Positions 53,979 to 62,293 of a stretch of 64,000 bases of DNA are shown here, in pieces. A program made the position numbers and the translations under genes. This DNA is from Pyropia haitanensis (Eukaryota > Rhodophyta > Bangiophyceae > Bangiales > Bangiaceae), in NCBI GenBank assembly GCA_008729055.1, contig SDUX01000156.1, positions 56,481 through 120,480 on the forward strand, given 5' to 3'. The notes under the pieces are model-generated. The model was not told where the DNA came from. It saw nothing but the letters and a program-made list of their open reading frames with translations, and searched no databases. How positions within the stretch are numbered: position 1 is the stretch's first letter; each line of letters begins with the position of its first letter.

Positions 53979-56900
53979 AGCAGCAACAATCCTCAACATC
54001 TGTGAAAGACGCTCCTTCGGTTCCTGAAAATATGTCGTCACCATTTGAAGGCCCGCGACTCGGGCTTCTGCTTTCTACTGCTTCTGTCAATGGAAAAGTT
54101 GTTAAGGTGCTGTTCGACGACGGATCTCCCATCAACGTCGTCTCAAGGCGCCTCGTTACCTCCTTGCATGTGAAAACGAAAGGAACGGACTTCGCGGCAA
54201 GCATGCCCGATGGCCGCTCCCATGTCCTCGCTGAAACCGTTGACCCTCTTGAGATTCACATCGGACCGTACCAAGAGCGACTTCGGTTTGCTGTTTGTGA
54301 ATTGAGCGCGTACGACCTCATCCTGGGAAAGAAGTGGCGCGATGACAAGGACGCCAAAATCAACAACAAGAAAAACAAGATCTCCTTCAAGTTCAACCAC
54401 AAGAACATTTCTATCACTGCCTCCCTCAAGAAGCCCGAAGCTCTGATCAGTCGGCAACGCCTTGCTCGGGACCTCGTTCAAAGGTGCCCTGTTTTTGCCA
54501 TCTACCTGCAGTCGGAAGATCCCTCTAGCACCTTCGACATTAACGCCATTACGATGGGACAAGGCAAAGACAAGAAAGAAGTTCAAGAGATTCTCAAAGA
54601 GTACGCTGACGTCTTTCTATACGAGCTCCCCGACGGACTCCCTCCTGAGCGCAGTCACAAATTTAGCATCAAGCTGACCGATGACGCCCAACCGCGTCGT
54701 AGCGGAATTTACCGACTAGCCGAATGGGAGCTCGAAGAACTCAAGACTCAACTGGCCGGCCTCATAAGGAAGGGATTCATCCAACCAAGCACCTCACCGT
54801 GGGGCTCTTCCGTCCTCTTTGCGGCGAAGAAGGACGGTGGCTGGCGAATGTGCATCGACTACAGGGCCCTGAACAAGGCTACTATCAAGAACGCGTACCC
54901 ACTACCACGCATCGACGACATCTTTGACCAACTGCAAAAGGCCAAGTACTTTACAAAGATCGACCTCCGCTCTGGCTATCACCAGATTCGCCTTGACCCA
55001 GAAACAATACCTTTGACGGCGTTTCGAACCAAGTACGGATTCTATGAGTTCACCGTCGTACCCTTTGGTCTGACAAATGCACCCGCGGTCTTCATGAACC
55101 TAATGAACGATGTCTTCCGACCCTATCTGTACGACTTCATCTGTGTCTACCTCGACGACATCCTAGTCTACAGCGAAACTTACGACGATCACCTCAAGCA
55201 CCTACGATTAGCACTCGAGAAATTACGAGAACACAAGCTCTACGCCAAGCTGAGCAAGTGCCAGTTCGCTCGAACTACTGTGGACTACCTTGGCCACGTC
55301 ATCTCCGAGAAAGGCTTCTCTATGGAAGACTACAAGGTCCAAGCCATCCGTACGTGGGCAACACCGAGGAGCAAAAAGGATGTACAATCTTTCCTCGGTA
55401 TGGTCAACTTCTATCGAAGATTCATCAAGGGAATGGCTGCCGTAGCTACGCCGCTAACGAGGCTGACTGGGAATGTCGACTTCGAGTGGACACCCGACGC
55501 CCAGAAAGCCTTTGAGCAGCTGCAGGACCTAACGACAAGCGCACCGGTGCTAAGGCCTTTCGACAAGAGATACCCAATCTACGTGTCTACAGATGCCAGC
55601 GGGTATGCTGTGGGCGCAGTCCTTGAGCAAGATGATGGACGCGGACGGCGTCCAGTGGCGTACTTCTCGTTAACCCTCAACATCCACGAGCAGCGCTACA
55701 GCATTCGTGAAAGAGAACTGCTTGCAGTCGTACAAGCTATCCGGCATTGGCGCTGCTACCTCTACGGAAGACCCTTTGAGGTCCACACCGACCATGAGTC
55801 CCTGAGATACCTAAGCACCCAAGAGAAGCTGAACGATCGCCAAGTCAAGTGGCTGGAGTTTCTGGACCAGTTCCAGTTCAAAATTGTCCCAATCAAGGGC
55901 ACTTCGAACCCCGTGGCTGATGCCCTTTCCAGGCAGCCACAAGATGCTCCCGACAAGCACGCCCCCAATCAAGACCTTCTTAGTCGCGTGCTGACCAAGA
56001 CCATTGAAGAACTCCCCAAGAAAACTGAAATCAACAACCTCATGACCATCAACCAAAGTGATCAAGACCTTGCCACCTTAAGACAAGAGTACGACGCGGA
56101 CCCCGAGTTTGCCGACCTAGTCAAAGACCCGGTATCTCCCTACCGGCTACACATGAGGTTGTTGAAACGAGGTGACCGTACGTGTATCCCCGTCGGTACT
56201 CTACGCCAAAGACTACTTCACGACTACCATGATGTCCCGTGCCAAGGGCACATGGGAGTCAAGAAAACAACCAAGGTTATCTCTTCCAAGTACTACTGGA
56301 AGACAATGCGGAAAGACATCCAAAGATACGTACAAACATGTGATTTGTGCCAGCGGAACAAGGCTAGCACCCATTCATCTCTGGGTCACCTCAAACCCCG
56401 GGACCCCCCGAGCCAACGATGGGCAAGTGTCTCCATGGACTTTATCACGCCTCTTCCTCTGACTCCAAGAGGCCACAACGGGATTTACGTCGTTGTCGAC
56501 CGCCTCTCCAAGATGATTCGCCTCGCCCCTATGAAGCCAGACTGTACGGCGCCAGTCGCAGCTCAGCTCTACCATGATCACGTCTATCGACACCACGGAC
56601 TCCCAGCTGATGTTGTCTGCGACAGGGACCGCATTTTCTTCTCCAACTTCTGGCAGTCGCTCACGGAGATTCTCAAGGTCAAGATCAAGGCCTCTTCAGC
56701 GTACCACCCGCAAACCGACGGACAAACTGAGATCATGAACAAAAAGATCGAAGAAATCCTGCGAAACTTTGTCAACCATCACCAAGGCGATTGGGACCTC
56801 TTTCTGGTTGCTGCCGAAGTAGCCTACAACCGGTCGCCAAATGCTGTTACAACGTACTCCCCTTTCTTCCTGAACTACGGATTCGAACCTAAGACGGTAC

Positions 56901-57493
56901 CAATGGACATCCTCGAAAACTCAGAGTCAAGCATGCCTGCAGTGTCTGACTGGCTAAGCGGTCTCCAACATGCTCAAGAGACTGCCATCTCAGCCATCAA
57001 GAGTGCAAATGAGGCGCGCTCGGCGTACGCAAATCGCCATCGCCGACCTTGCAAGATCGCCGTGGACGATCTGGTGCTACTAAGTACCAAACACCTTATG
57101 CCAGATGCTTTCCAAGGCGCTCGCAAGCTGATGCCCAAGTACTCAGGACCGTACCGCGTCACTGAGAGTATCAACGATGTGACGTTCCGCCTGGATCTTC
57201 CCCAAGCGGTGCTCGATCGCAAGGTTCACAACGCCTTTCATGCGAGCTTGCTGAAGCCGTACCGCGCTGATCCTTATGGCCGACTTCCTCCCGTTCCGCC
57301 TCCGGTGGCATTTCCGGACGGTTCTGTCGAGTACGAAGTCGACTCCATCATAAGGTCACGAAAGCGCCGTGGACGACTACAGTACCTGGTCAAGTGGAAA
57401 GGCTGTGACGTCAGCGAGAACTCCTGGCTGACCAAGCAAGACCTTGCGAACGCACCTGAGGTGTTGGACGCTTTCCTGCGCCGCGCGTCCTAA
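53963..57493 (+). CDS. pol: Pol polyprotein: protease, RT, RNase H, integrase, chromodomain
   Basis: 1,153 aa from the first ATG (54032); the frame is open from 53951 and is probably entered by -1 frameshift. Domains: aspartic protease with [12 protein letters not shown] (near 54110; DDG in place of the usual D(S/T)G); reverse transcriptase ([39 protein letters not shown] near 55150); RNase H ([15 protein letters not shown], near 55586); integrase H2C2 zinc finger ([13 protein letters not shown]...CDLCQRNK, 56220-56360) and DD35E core ([32 protein letters not shown]); C-terminal chromodomain ([12 protein letters not shown]...[16 protein letters not shown], about 57330-57450), which in chromoviruses targets integration to marked chromatin. 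It ends in TAA directly before the polypurine tract. The frame is intact. Confidence 0.93.
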   Translation, partial: RPAELKQQQSSTSVKDAPSVPENMSSPFEGPRLGLLLSTASVNGKVVKVLFDDGSPINVVSRRLVTSLHVKTKGTDFAASMPDGRSHVLAETVDPLEIHIGPYQERLRFAVCELSAYDLILGKKWRDDKDAKINNKKNKISFKFNHKNISITASLKKPEALISRQRLARDLVQRCPVFAIYLQSEDPSSTFDINAITMGQGKDKKEVQEILKEYADVFLYELPDGLPPERSHKFSIKLTDDAQPRRSGIYRLAEWELEELKTQLAGLIRKGFIQPSTSPWGSSVLFAAKKDGGWRMCIDYRALNKATIKNAYPLPRIDDIFDQLQKAKYFTKIDLRSGYHQIRLDPETIPLTAFRTKYGFYEFTVVPFGLTNAPAVFMNLMNDVFRPYLYDFICVYLDDILVYSETYDDHLKHLRLALEKLREHKLYAKLSKCQFARTTVDYLGHVISEKGFSMEDYKVQAIRTWATPRSKKDVQSFLGMVNFYRRFIKGMAAVATPLTRLTGNVDFEWTPDAQKAFEQLQDLTTSAPVLRPFDKRYPIYVSTDASGYAVGAVLEQDDGRGRRPVAYFSLTLNIHEQRYSIRERELLAVVQAIRHWRCYLYGRPFEVHTDHESLRYLSTQEKLNDRQVKWLEFLDQFQFKIVPIKGTSNPVADALSRQPQDAPDKHAPNQDLLSRVLTKTIEELPKKTEINNLMTINQSDQDLATLRQEYDADPEFADLVKDPVSPYRLHMRLLKRGDRTCIPVGTLRQRLLHDYHDVPCQGHMGVKKTTKVISSKYYWKTMRKDIQRYVQTCDLCQRNKASTHSSLGHLKPRDPPSQRWASVSMDFITPLPLTPRGHNGIYVVVDRLSKMIRLAPMKPDCTAPVAAQLYHDHVYRHHGLPADVVCDRDRIFFSNFWQSLTEILKVKIKASSAYHPQTDGQTEIMNKKIEEILRNFVNHHQGDWDLFLVAAEVAYNRSPNAVTTYSPFFLNYGFEPKTVPMDILENSESSMPAVSDWLSGLQHAQETAISAIKSANEARSAYANRHRRPCKIAVDDLVLLSTKHLMPDAFQGARKLMPKYSGPYRVTESINDVTFRLDLPQAVLDRKVHNAFHASLLKPYRADPYGRLPPVPPPVAFPDGSVEYEVDSIIRSRKRRGRLQYLVKWKGCDVSENSWLTKQDLANAPEVLDAFLRRAS

Positions 57494-57504
57494 GGGGGGG
57501 GAGG
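57492..57504 (+). other. Polypurine tract
   Basis: AAGGGGGGGGAGG immediately before the 3' LTR, overlapping the pol stop codon. Primer for plus-strand synthesis. Confidence 0.85.
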
Positions 57505-58366
57505 TGTAAGGATATGCCCCTTAAATCCCCAAGACTGGAGCCTAGGGGATAAGGACTGGGGCCTCTCCTTCCCTGTCCTTCTCAGCCAACTCCTTCCAAG
57601 ACGCATCAACTCCAAAGTAATCTGGGGCATGCCGCGGTGTCCGTCCGATAATCTACTACTAACGGACGGTCAGCACGGGAGCCGCGGATTGGCTAACCGA
57701 CACTACCCTGACTCATCTGCCGACGGGTACAGTCTCCAACGGATCAACGGACTAACGGACCAAAAGACGAGCCACATCTCTGACGCGTCAGCAAGCCGGA
57801 ACAATCTCCCCGTGGACCAATGGGAGCGACAAGACTTGCTGACCCACGGGAGATATTCGACCCGAAGACTGGCGTCTGCTTACACGCCTCTGAGGCTTTT
57901 CGGGTCGAATGGCGCGTGGGGCCAGCCGCGCGGCGCTACGAGCGCCGCACACCGTCCCCCCCCCGTTTGGGGCTTTCTGGTGGGGCGCCTTGGGGCGCAC
58001 ACGCCCACCCTTGCTTTGTTCTGAGAGCCCATGCTTTGTTTTGAGAGCTTTGGTGCCGTCCACCGGCACGACGGGCAATTGCATGCTTTGGGGCACCCTG
58101 GGTGCCCCCCTGGGGGTATATAATGCGTGAGTGTGGGCGCCACCGGGAGAGACCTCGGGGGAACAACCACAGACAGAGACACAAAGACCTCCTGTACCTT
58201 CGACCCCCTCGACCCTCACCGACGTCACGCCCATCCTCTTCCCCACCCCCATCACCGTCATCCCACCCGTCACCTTCCCCGCGCCCGGCATCCTCATTGG
58301 CTTGCACGGGTTGCTGACACCGGCACCAGTACGTTGAGGGCTGCCCGGTGTGGGTGGTGCCTCACA
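57505..58366 (+). repeat. 3' LTR (862 bp)
   Basis: Essentially identical to the 5' LTR, with one small difference in a C run. Followed by the target-site duplication CCCGC at 58367-58371. Confidence 0.95.
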
Positions 58367-58428
58367 CCCGCCCCCCCTCCGCGCTTTCCCCCCCTCCCCC
58401 TTCCCCCCCCCCCCCTTTTCCTCCCCAG

Positions 58429-59230
58429 CCGGCGTCGCCGCCGGCGTTGCGGCTGCCCCCCCCGGGGCCGTTATCGCCCCCTTGGTGGCCGCCACTAGTC
58501 TCCCCCCCTCCACCGTTGCGGCGGCGGTTGGGCACCTGGACGGCCCCGCCGTGGCGTACGCCAGCGCCTGGGCGGCGACGCTGGCGTCGGAGGAGGCGGC
58601 TGTCACGGGCGCCGCCGCCACCTCCGAGCTGTGGGCGGCGCCCGTGGCCGCCCGCGAGGCCGCGGGGCGCGCCGGGGGGGGGCTGACCCTGGAGGGGGGG
58701 GGGGAGGGGGTGCCTCACTGCCAAGGACCCGGCGTCGAACGAACGGCGGTACAAGACGGTGTTTGCGCGGGGGGGGGGGGGGGCGAAGGCGGGAGCGGGA
58801 GAGGAGGGGGGAGAGGGGGACCCAGGGCAGAGGAGGAGGCTCCCTGCCAGAGAGAACGAGAGGGGGTGGGGGGGTCGGTGGGGTGCCCCCGCAGCCCCTC
58901 ACTGACAACGACCTGTCCGTCGGGAACTATGTGGTCGTGTCGATTCAGGCGGTGGTGGCGGCCACGCCACGGCCGCCACCCGCCACGGGCGGCGACGGTG
59001 GCGCTGCCCTCCTCCCCTCACCCCGCCGACCCGCCCACCCCCCCCCCCCCCACTGCCTGGAGCCCCGGCGTGGACCTCTTCAAGCCCGTGCTTGCCACCG
59101 GCACGGTGGTGCGGGTGGATTCGTACCGGGTGGCCCTCGCCCTGCCGGTCGACGTGGGCGTCTGGACGAGTGGGCACCCGGGCCTGGCGGGCGGCCACAT
59201 GTCGCGGCGCGTCTACGCGACCGCCTTCCG
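58429..59230 (+). pseudogene. Exon-like fragments resembling an IGHMBP2/SMUBP2-type SF1 helicase N-terminal region
   Basis: A long C/T tract ends in CCCCAG (acceptor, 58428), after which a plus-strand frame reads GHLDGPAVAYASAWAATLASEEAAV. Further pieces in shifting frames read KDPASNERRYKTVFARG (near 58725), LTDNDLSVGNYVVVSIQ (near 58900) and DLFKPVLATGTVVRVDSYRVALALPVDVG (near 59070-59160). The last two resemble the beta-barrel region of IGHMBP2-like helicases, where a 'GD.V.V' strand is followed by 'LATG.V.RV....V.VAF'. No Walker A motif is present. Frames are broken by poly-G/C runs, and the downstream gypsy element probably truncates the gene. Tentative. Confidence 0.3.
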
Positions 59231-59572
59231 GGGAGCGAGGCGGCGGCCAAGCAGAATGGGGCGGCGCTGGTGGGGGGGGAAGGGGGGAGGGGGAGGCCTG
59301 CGGGGGCTCAACATTGGGGGGGCCCCGCCCCGGTGGCGGGCGCCCCTGGAAAGGGGCTGGGGCTCCGCGTGCCGCGGGGGCGGCCAGGGTGGCGGTTGCT
59401 GGGAGCGGCGGCTGGGCGGGTGCGCCCGCCCCCGCTTCCAGTGCCGACGGCCCCGCCCCCTCGTCACCCGCCCCCTTCACCTCCGCCGCCGTCGCCGCCG
59501 CCTGCGGTCACGGCGGCACCGCGCCCGTCCGGGCACCCACACGTGCACGGGGGAGGGGGGGACTCTGCCGGT
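59231..59572. other. GC-rich sequence between helicase-like fragments and second retroelement
   Basis: Low-complexity GC-rich sequence. It may hold the rest of the helicase-like exons or the start of the second element's LTR; the boundary is not visible because the 3' LTR lies outside the window. Confidence 0.35.
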
Positions 59573-59628
59573 TGTGGCATATATACGCCTGGGGGGCGCG
59601 CAGGGGCCGTCCACGGCTAAGTGGACGG
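59573..59628 (+). promoter_or_regulatory. TATA box and hairpin, probable promoter of the second retroelement
   Basis: GTGGCATATATACGCC (TATA core 59578-59585) is followed about 20 bases later by a perfect 8-bp hairpin, CCGTCCAC-ggctaa-GTGGACGG (59607-59628). This resembles the TATA/hairpin layout of the first element's LTR. Confidence 0.4.
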
Positions 59629-59779
59629 CACGCGCCGCAGCCCCACGGGCGGCCACACCCGCCGAGGGCGTCGTCGCAACCCCTCTCCCCGACCCCTGTA
59701 AAAGGGCCGGGCGGCGCACCGGGCCCGAACGGTCGCGTCACGGGTGGGGCTAGCCCCCCCCTCTAGGTCGCTTGTGATT

Positions 59780-60014
59780 GGGTCGAAGGCGTGCGCCGGC
59801 GGGCGATCCTTCGACCCGAGGGACAGCTCCCGGGCCGGGGGAGGACGGCCGCGGGAGCTGGATCGAGTACTCCCTGTGACGATCGATAGGATCGACCTAT
59901 CGATTGTGGTACGCCCTTTCGGGGGGTACTCACCAATTTCGCATGCAATTATCGTCTTGGAGGGATTTCGCTTCTATTTCTTAGGACAGGTCGACCCTGC
60001 CCGGTCGACCTGTC
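59780..60014 (+). repeat. Three perfect hairpins in the leader/LTR
   Basis: GGGTCGAAGG/CCTTCGACCC (59780-59789 with 59808-59817); ATCGATAGG/CCTATCGAT (59882-59890 with 59896-59904, 5-base loop); GACAGGTCGACC/GGTCGACCTGTC (59985-59996 with 60003-60014, 6-base loop). The last stem contains the self-complementary GGTCGACC, so it could also mediate RNA dimerisation. They lie 470-700 bases before gag. Confidence 0.75.
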
Positions 60015-60481
60015 CGATCGAGGGTTGCGGCGGGCGCGCGCGTGCCTCTTCTGGGCACGCGACGGCGTTCTCGCCCCGCTTCCCCCTGCTCGTCAGGTCT
60101 AAACGTATCCTTCTTTGTCCCGCTTACTTGCCATAGTCTTGGCACTGCGGTTACGGGTTTGTGCGTCAACCCTCCCCCCTGATTACGGTACCCTGTGGAC
60201 ACCCGACTTGCCACATTTGGTGGAGCAGCAGGGGATACGCAGAAACTCACGGCCCTCGGCCGTGAGGTGGACGTGTATCTCCTTATCTTTTACGGCTAAG
60301 ACGGGTAGCGGTGTCATCGTGGACTTCGACTTGGGCGGCCGGAGCGCAGGGCGCAAACGGACCCGGGTCAAGGTGGTGGTGAGCGGGGCTCATCACGTCA
60401 AGGGGTCGCCACGGGCCGTAGCCCCGTGGACGACAGCGATCGCCGGTCCTCGACAGGGGAGGACCTGATCGGTCGGGCAAC

Positions 60482-62293
60482 ATGGATCCTCATCTCCCGA
60501 AGGACTACGTGCCCCCCGATGGGACGCGCCGAAAGGGCGTCTCCACGAGGTCTTCCTCTACCACTCAAGCCCGCAACGACCCCCCTCCGCCTCCTCGTCG
60601 GGCCCCGTCGGCGCATGCCGACGTGGACCCAAAGGACGACCCGCTCACGTTCCCAGCGGCCTCGGCGTCGGCGGCTGGGCCGACGCCTACCGCAGAGGCG
60701 GAAGACGACGGCCGGACTGCCGCCTATGAAGCTGCCCTTGCTCAAGCGGAGCAAGCTTTGAATGACGAGCAGACCACGGTAGCCGAACTGACGCGACGTC
60801 TGCAGCAGCAACAAGATCTGCTGGTTGAGATGCAGAAGTCTGCTCAAGGGAGCAGATCCGCCAGTGGCTCCATGAAGAAGCCCCGACCCACCAAGAAGGG
60901 TCAGCCTAAGGATCGCAAGCAGCCGACACCTGAGCCTGTCAAGGAACAACATGACACGGCGGAGCTACTTGCGGGACTCCAGGCTCTCCTTCAAGTGTAC
61001 GGTGAGCGCCCCGCTCAGGGTACCCCCGAGCGCGGCCGCCGTACACGCAAGGGCCCTCGTCACACTCGACGTGACGACGCCCCTTCCAAGTCCCGGTCAT
61101 CGACGGCGACGGACCGATCTACTTCGTCCGATCGGTCATCGTCGTCATCGTCGACATCGGGGCCCCCGACCCCTCCTTCTCCGCCGTCTTCCCCGTCGGA
61201 ATCTTCCGACGAGAGCACCATGGACGAGGAGGAAGCTACGCGACGCCGACGCGGGCTCAAGTCCAAGCGATCAAAGAAGAACGAACACGAGGTGTTCGAC
61301 CGTCGGATGGCCATCCATGCACCCAACCGTCGTTACCGACGTCTGTTGTGCTACAAGACGTACTTCCTGGAGGATACGCGCCTGGCGTATCCACCCCGTC
61401 TTGTCAAGAAAGCACATAAGCTGAACAAGTGCTTGGACGGGCCGTTCCAAGGTCAGGCGCCCTTCACGGGGAAGGACCCACTCGCCATCTTCGGGTTCTT
61501 GTCTACGTTCAAGAAAGCTTGTGACGCCGCCGGAGCGTCACACGGACAAGCACTGCCCCTCCTCGGCTTCCGCCTGTCGGGATCGGCTAAGCTGTCCTTC
61601 ACCTCCGCCGTGTCCAACAGTGGGACACGGGACGCGCACGCCATCAAGACGTACGGGGACGGAGTGAACTGGCTGTTGCAGAAGTTTGCAACGCCGGACA
61701 AGTTGAACGAGGCCTACACCGAGGTCATTTCTGCTCGTCAAGAACAAGAGGAAGCACCTCGAGCGTTCGGCGAACGGCTCGAGCGTATGTGCGACCGCCT
61801 CGTCGGCTTGTTCAACAGCAGCGATCTCGTTGATACGTTCATCAACGGACTTCACGACGCGATCAAGGCGCAGGTTGTCATGTTCCAGATGACCAAGGGC
61901 CGCGTGTCGCTGCCGGAAGCGATCACCACCGCGCAGATCTACTGGACGGGCGTCCAGAAGGTCAAGGTGGACCTGCGTCGACACATCCGGAACACTACCT
62001 CTCCAATCCGTGTTGGAGCCGTCTCGGAAGCCGTCGTAGCGAATGTCGCGGTCACCCCGCCGCAACCACCACGCTTCGCGCGAACGGAACGCAACGCCAC
62101 ACCGGCATCGAGGTCCCCGTCCCCGCGTCGAACTGCAACTTCGACGGACGAATGCTACAACTGTCACCGGTTCGGGCACTTCTCCAGCGACTGCCCCGAA
62201 CCTCGACGGGAACGCCGACGTTCGTCAACGGATCGTGCCGTAACGGCCTTCGTCGACACCGACGACCACCCTGCCCACGCTCAGGGAAACTGA
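60482..62293 (+). CDS. gag: Gag polyprotein of the second gypsy element
   Basis: 603 aa from the ATG at 60482. An Ala/Glu/Gln-rich N-terminal region contains a predicted coiled coil (AALAQAEQALNDEQTTVAEL, 60730-60830). Basic and Ser-rich linkers follow (SSSSSTSGPPTPPSPPSSPS). A capsid-like region (FTGKDPLAIFGFLSTFKKAC, LPLLGFRLSGSAKLSF, FGERLERMCDRLVGLFNSSD) comes next, then a basic segment and one zinc knuckle, CYNCHRFGHFSSDC (62153-62194). It is twice the size of the other element's gag. The gag stop codon (62291-62293) directly follows a GGGAAAC heptamer. Confidence 0.9.
   Translation: MDPHLPKDYVPPDGTRRKGVSTRSSSTTQARNDPPPPPRRAPSAHADVDPKDDPLTFPAASASAAGPTPTAEAEDDGRTAAYEAALAQAEQALNDEQTTVAELTRRLQQQQDLLVEMQKSAQGSRSASGSMKKPRPTKKGQPKDRKQPTPEPVKEQHDTAELLAGLQALLQVYGERPAQGTPERGRRTRKGPRHTRRDDAPSKSRSSTATDRSTSSDRSSSSSSTSGPPTPPSPPSSPSESSDESTMDEEEATRRRRGLKSKRSKKNEHEVFDRRMAIHAPNRRYRRLLCYKTYFLEDTRLAYPPRLVKKAHKLNKCLDGPFQGQAPFTGKDPLAIFGFLSTFKKACDAAGASHGQALPLLGFRLSGSAKLSFTSAVSNSGTRDAHAIKTYGDGVNWLLQKFATPDKLNEAYTEVISARQEQEEAPRAFGERLERMCDRLVGLFNSSDLVDTFINGLHDAIKAQVVMFQMTKGRVSLPEAITTAQIYWTGVQKVKVDLRRHIRNTTSPIRVGAVSEAVVANVAVTPPQPPRFARTERNATPASRSPSPRRTATSTDECYNCHRFGHFSSDCPEPRRERRRSSTDRAVTAFVDTDDHPAHAQGN
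62284..62290 (+). promoter_or_regulatory. -1 ribosomal frameshift slippery site (GGGAAAC) at the gag stop
   Basis: In the gag frame the bases read G GGA AAC followed at once by TGA. This is a canonical X XXY YYZ heptamer. The -1 frame is open from at least 61981 through pol. Downstream, GGTCGG and CCGACC (about 62297-62326), overlapping with GCGGTC/GACCGC, could form a stem or pseudoknot at the usual distance. Confidence 0.7.

Larger units (their letters stand above)
50998..58366 (+). mobile_element. Complete Ty3/gypsy chromovirus LTR retrotransposon (7.37 kb)
   Basis: Two near-identical LTRs (863 and 862 bp, differing at one short C-run site) bound a zinc-finger ORF, gag, pol and a polypurine tract. 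The element is flanked by the 5-bp target-site duplication CCCGC (50993-50997 and 58367-58371). LTRs start TGT and end ACA. Domain order PR-RT-RNaseH-INT-chromodomain defines a chromovirus. LTR identity and intact frames indicate a very recent insertion. The internal region is less GC-rich than the host DNA. It landed in a pyrimidine-rich stretch that looks like the 3' end of a host intron. Confidence 0.95.

Noticed and set aside
59773..60215. Provisional LTR TGTGATTGGG...TTGCCACA with a primer site at 60218
   Set aside because: The TG/CA ends and TGG site are suggestive, but the TATA box at 59578 would lie outside, and without the second LTR the boundaries cannot be trusted.
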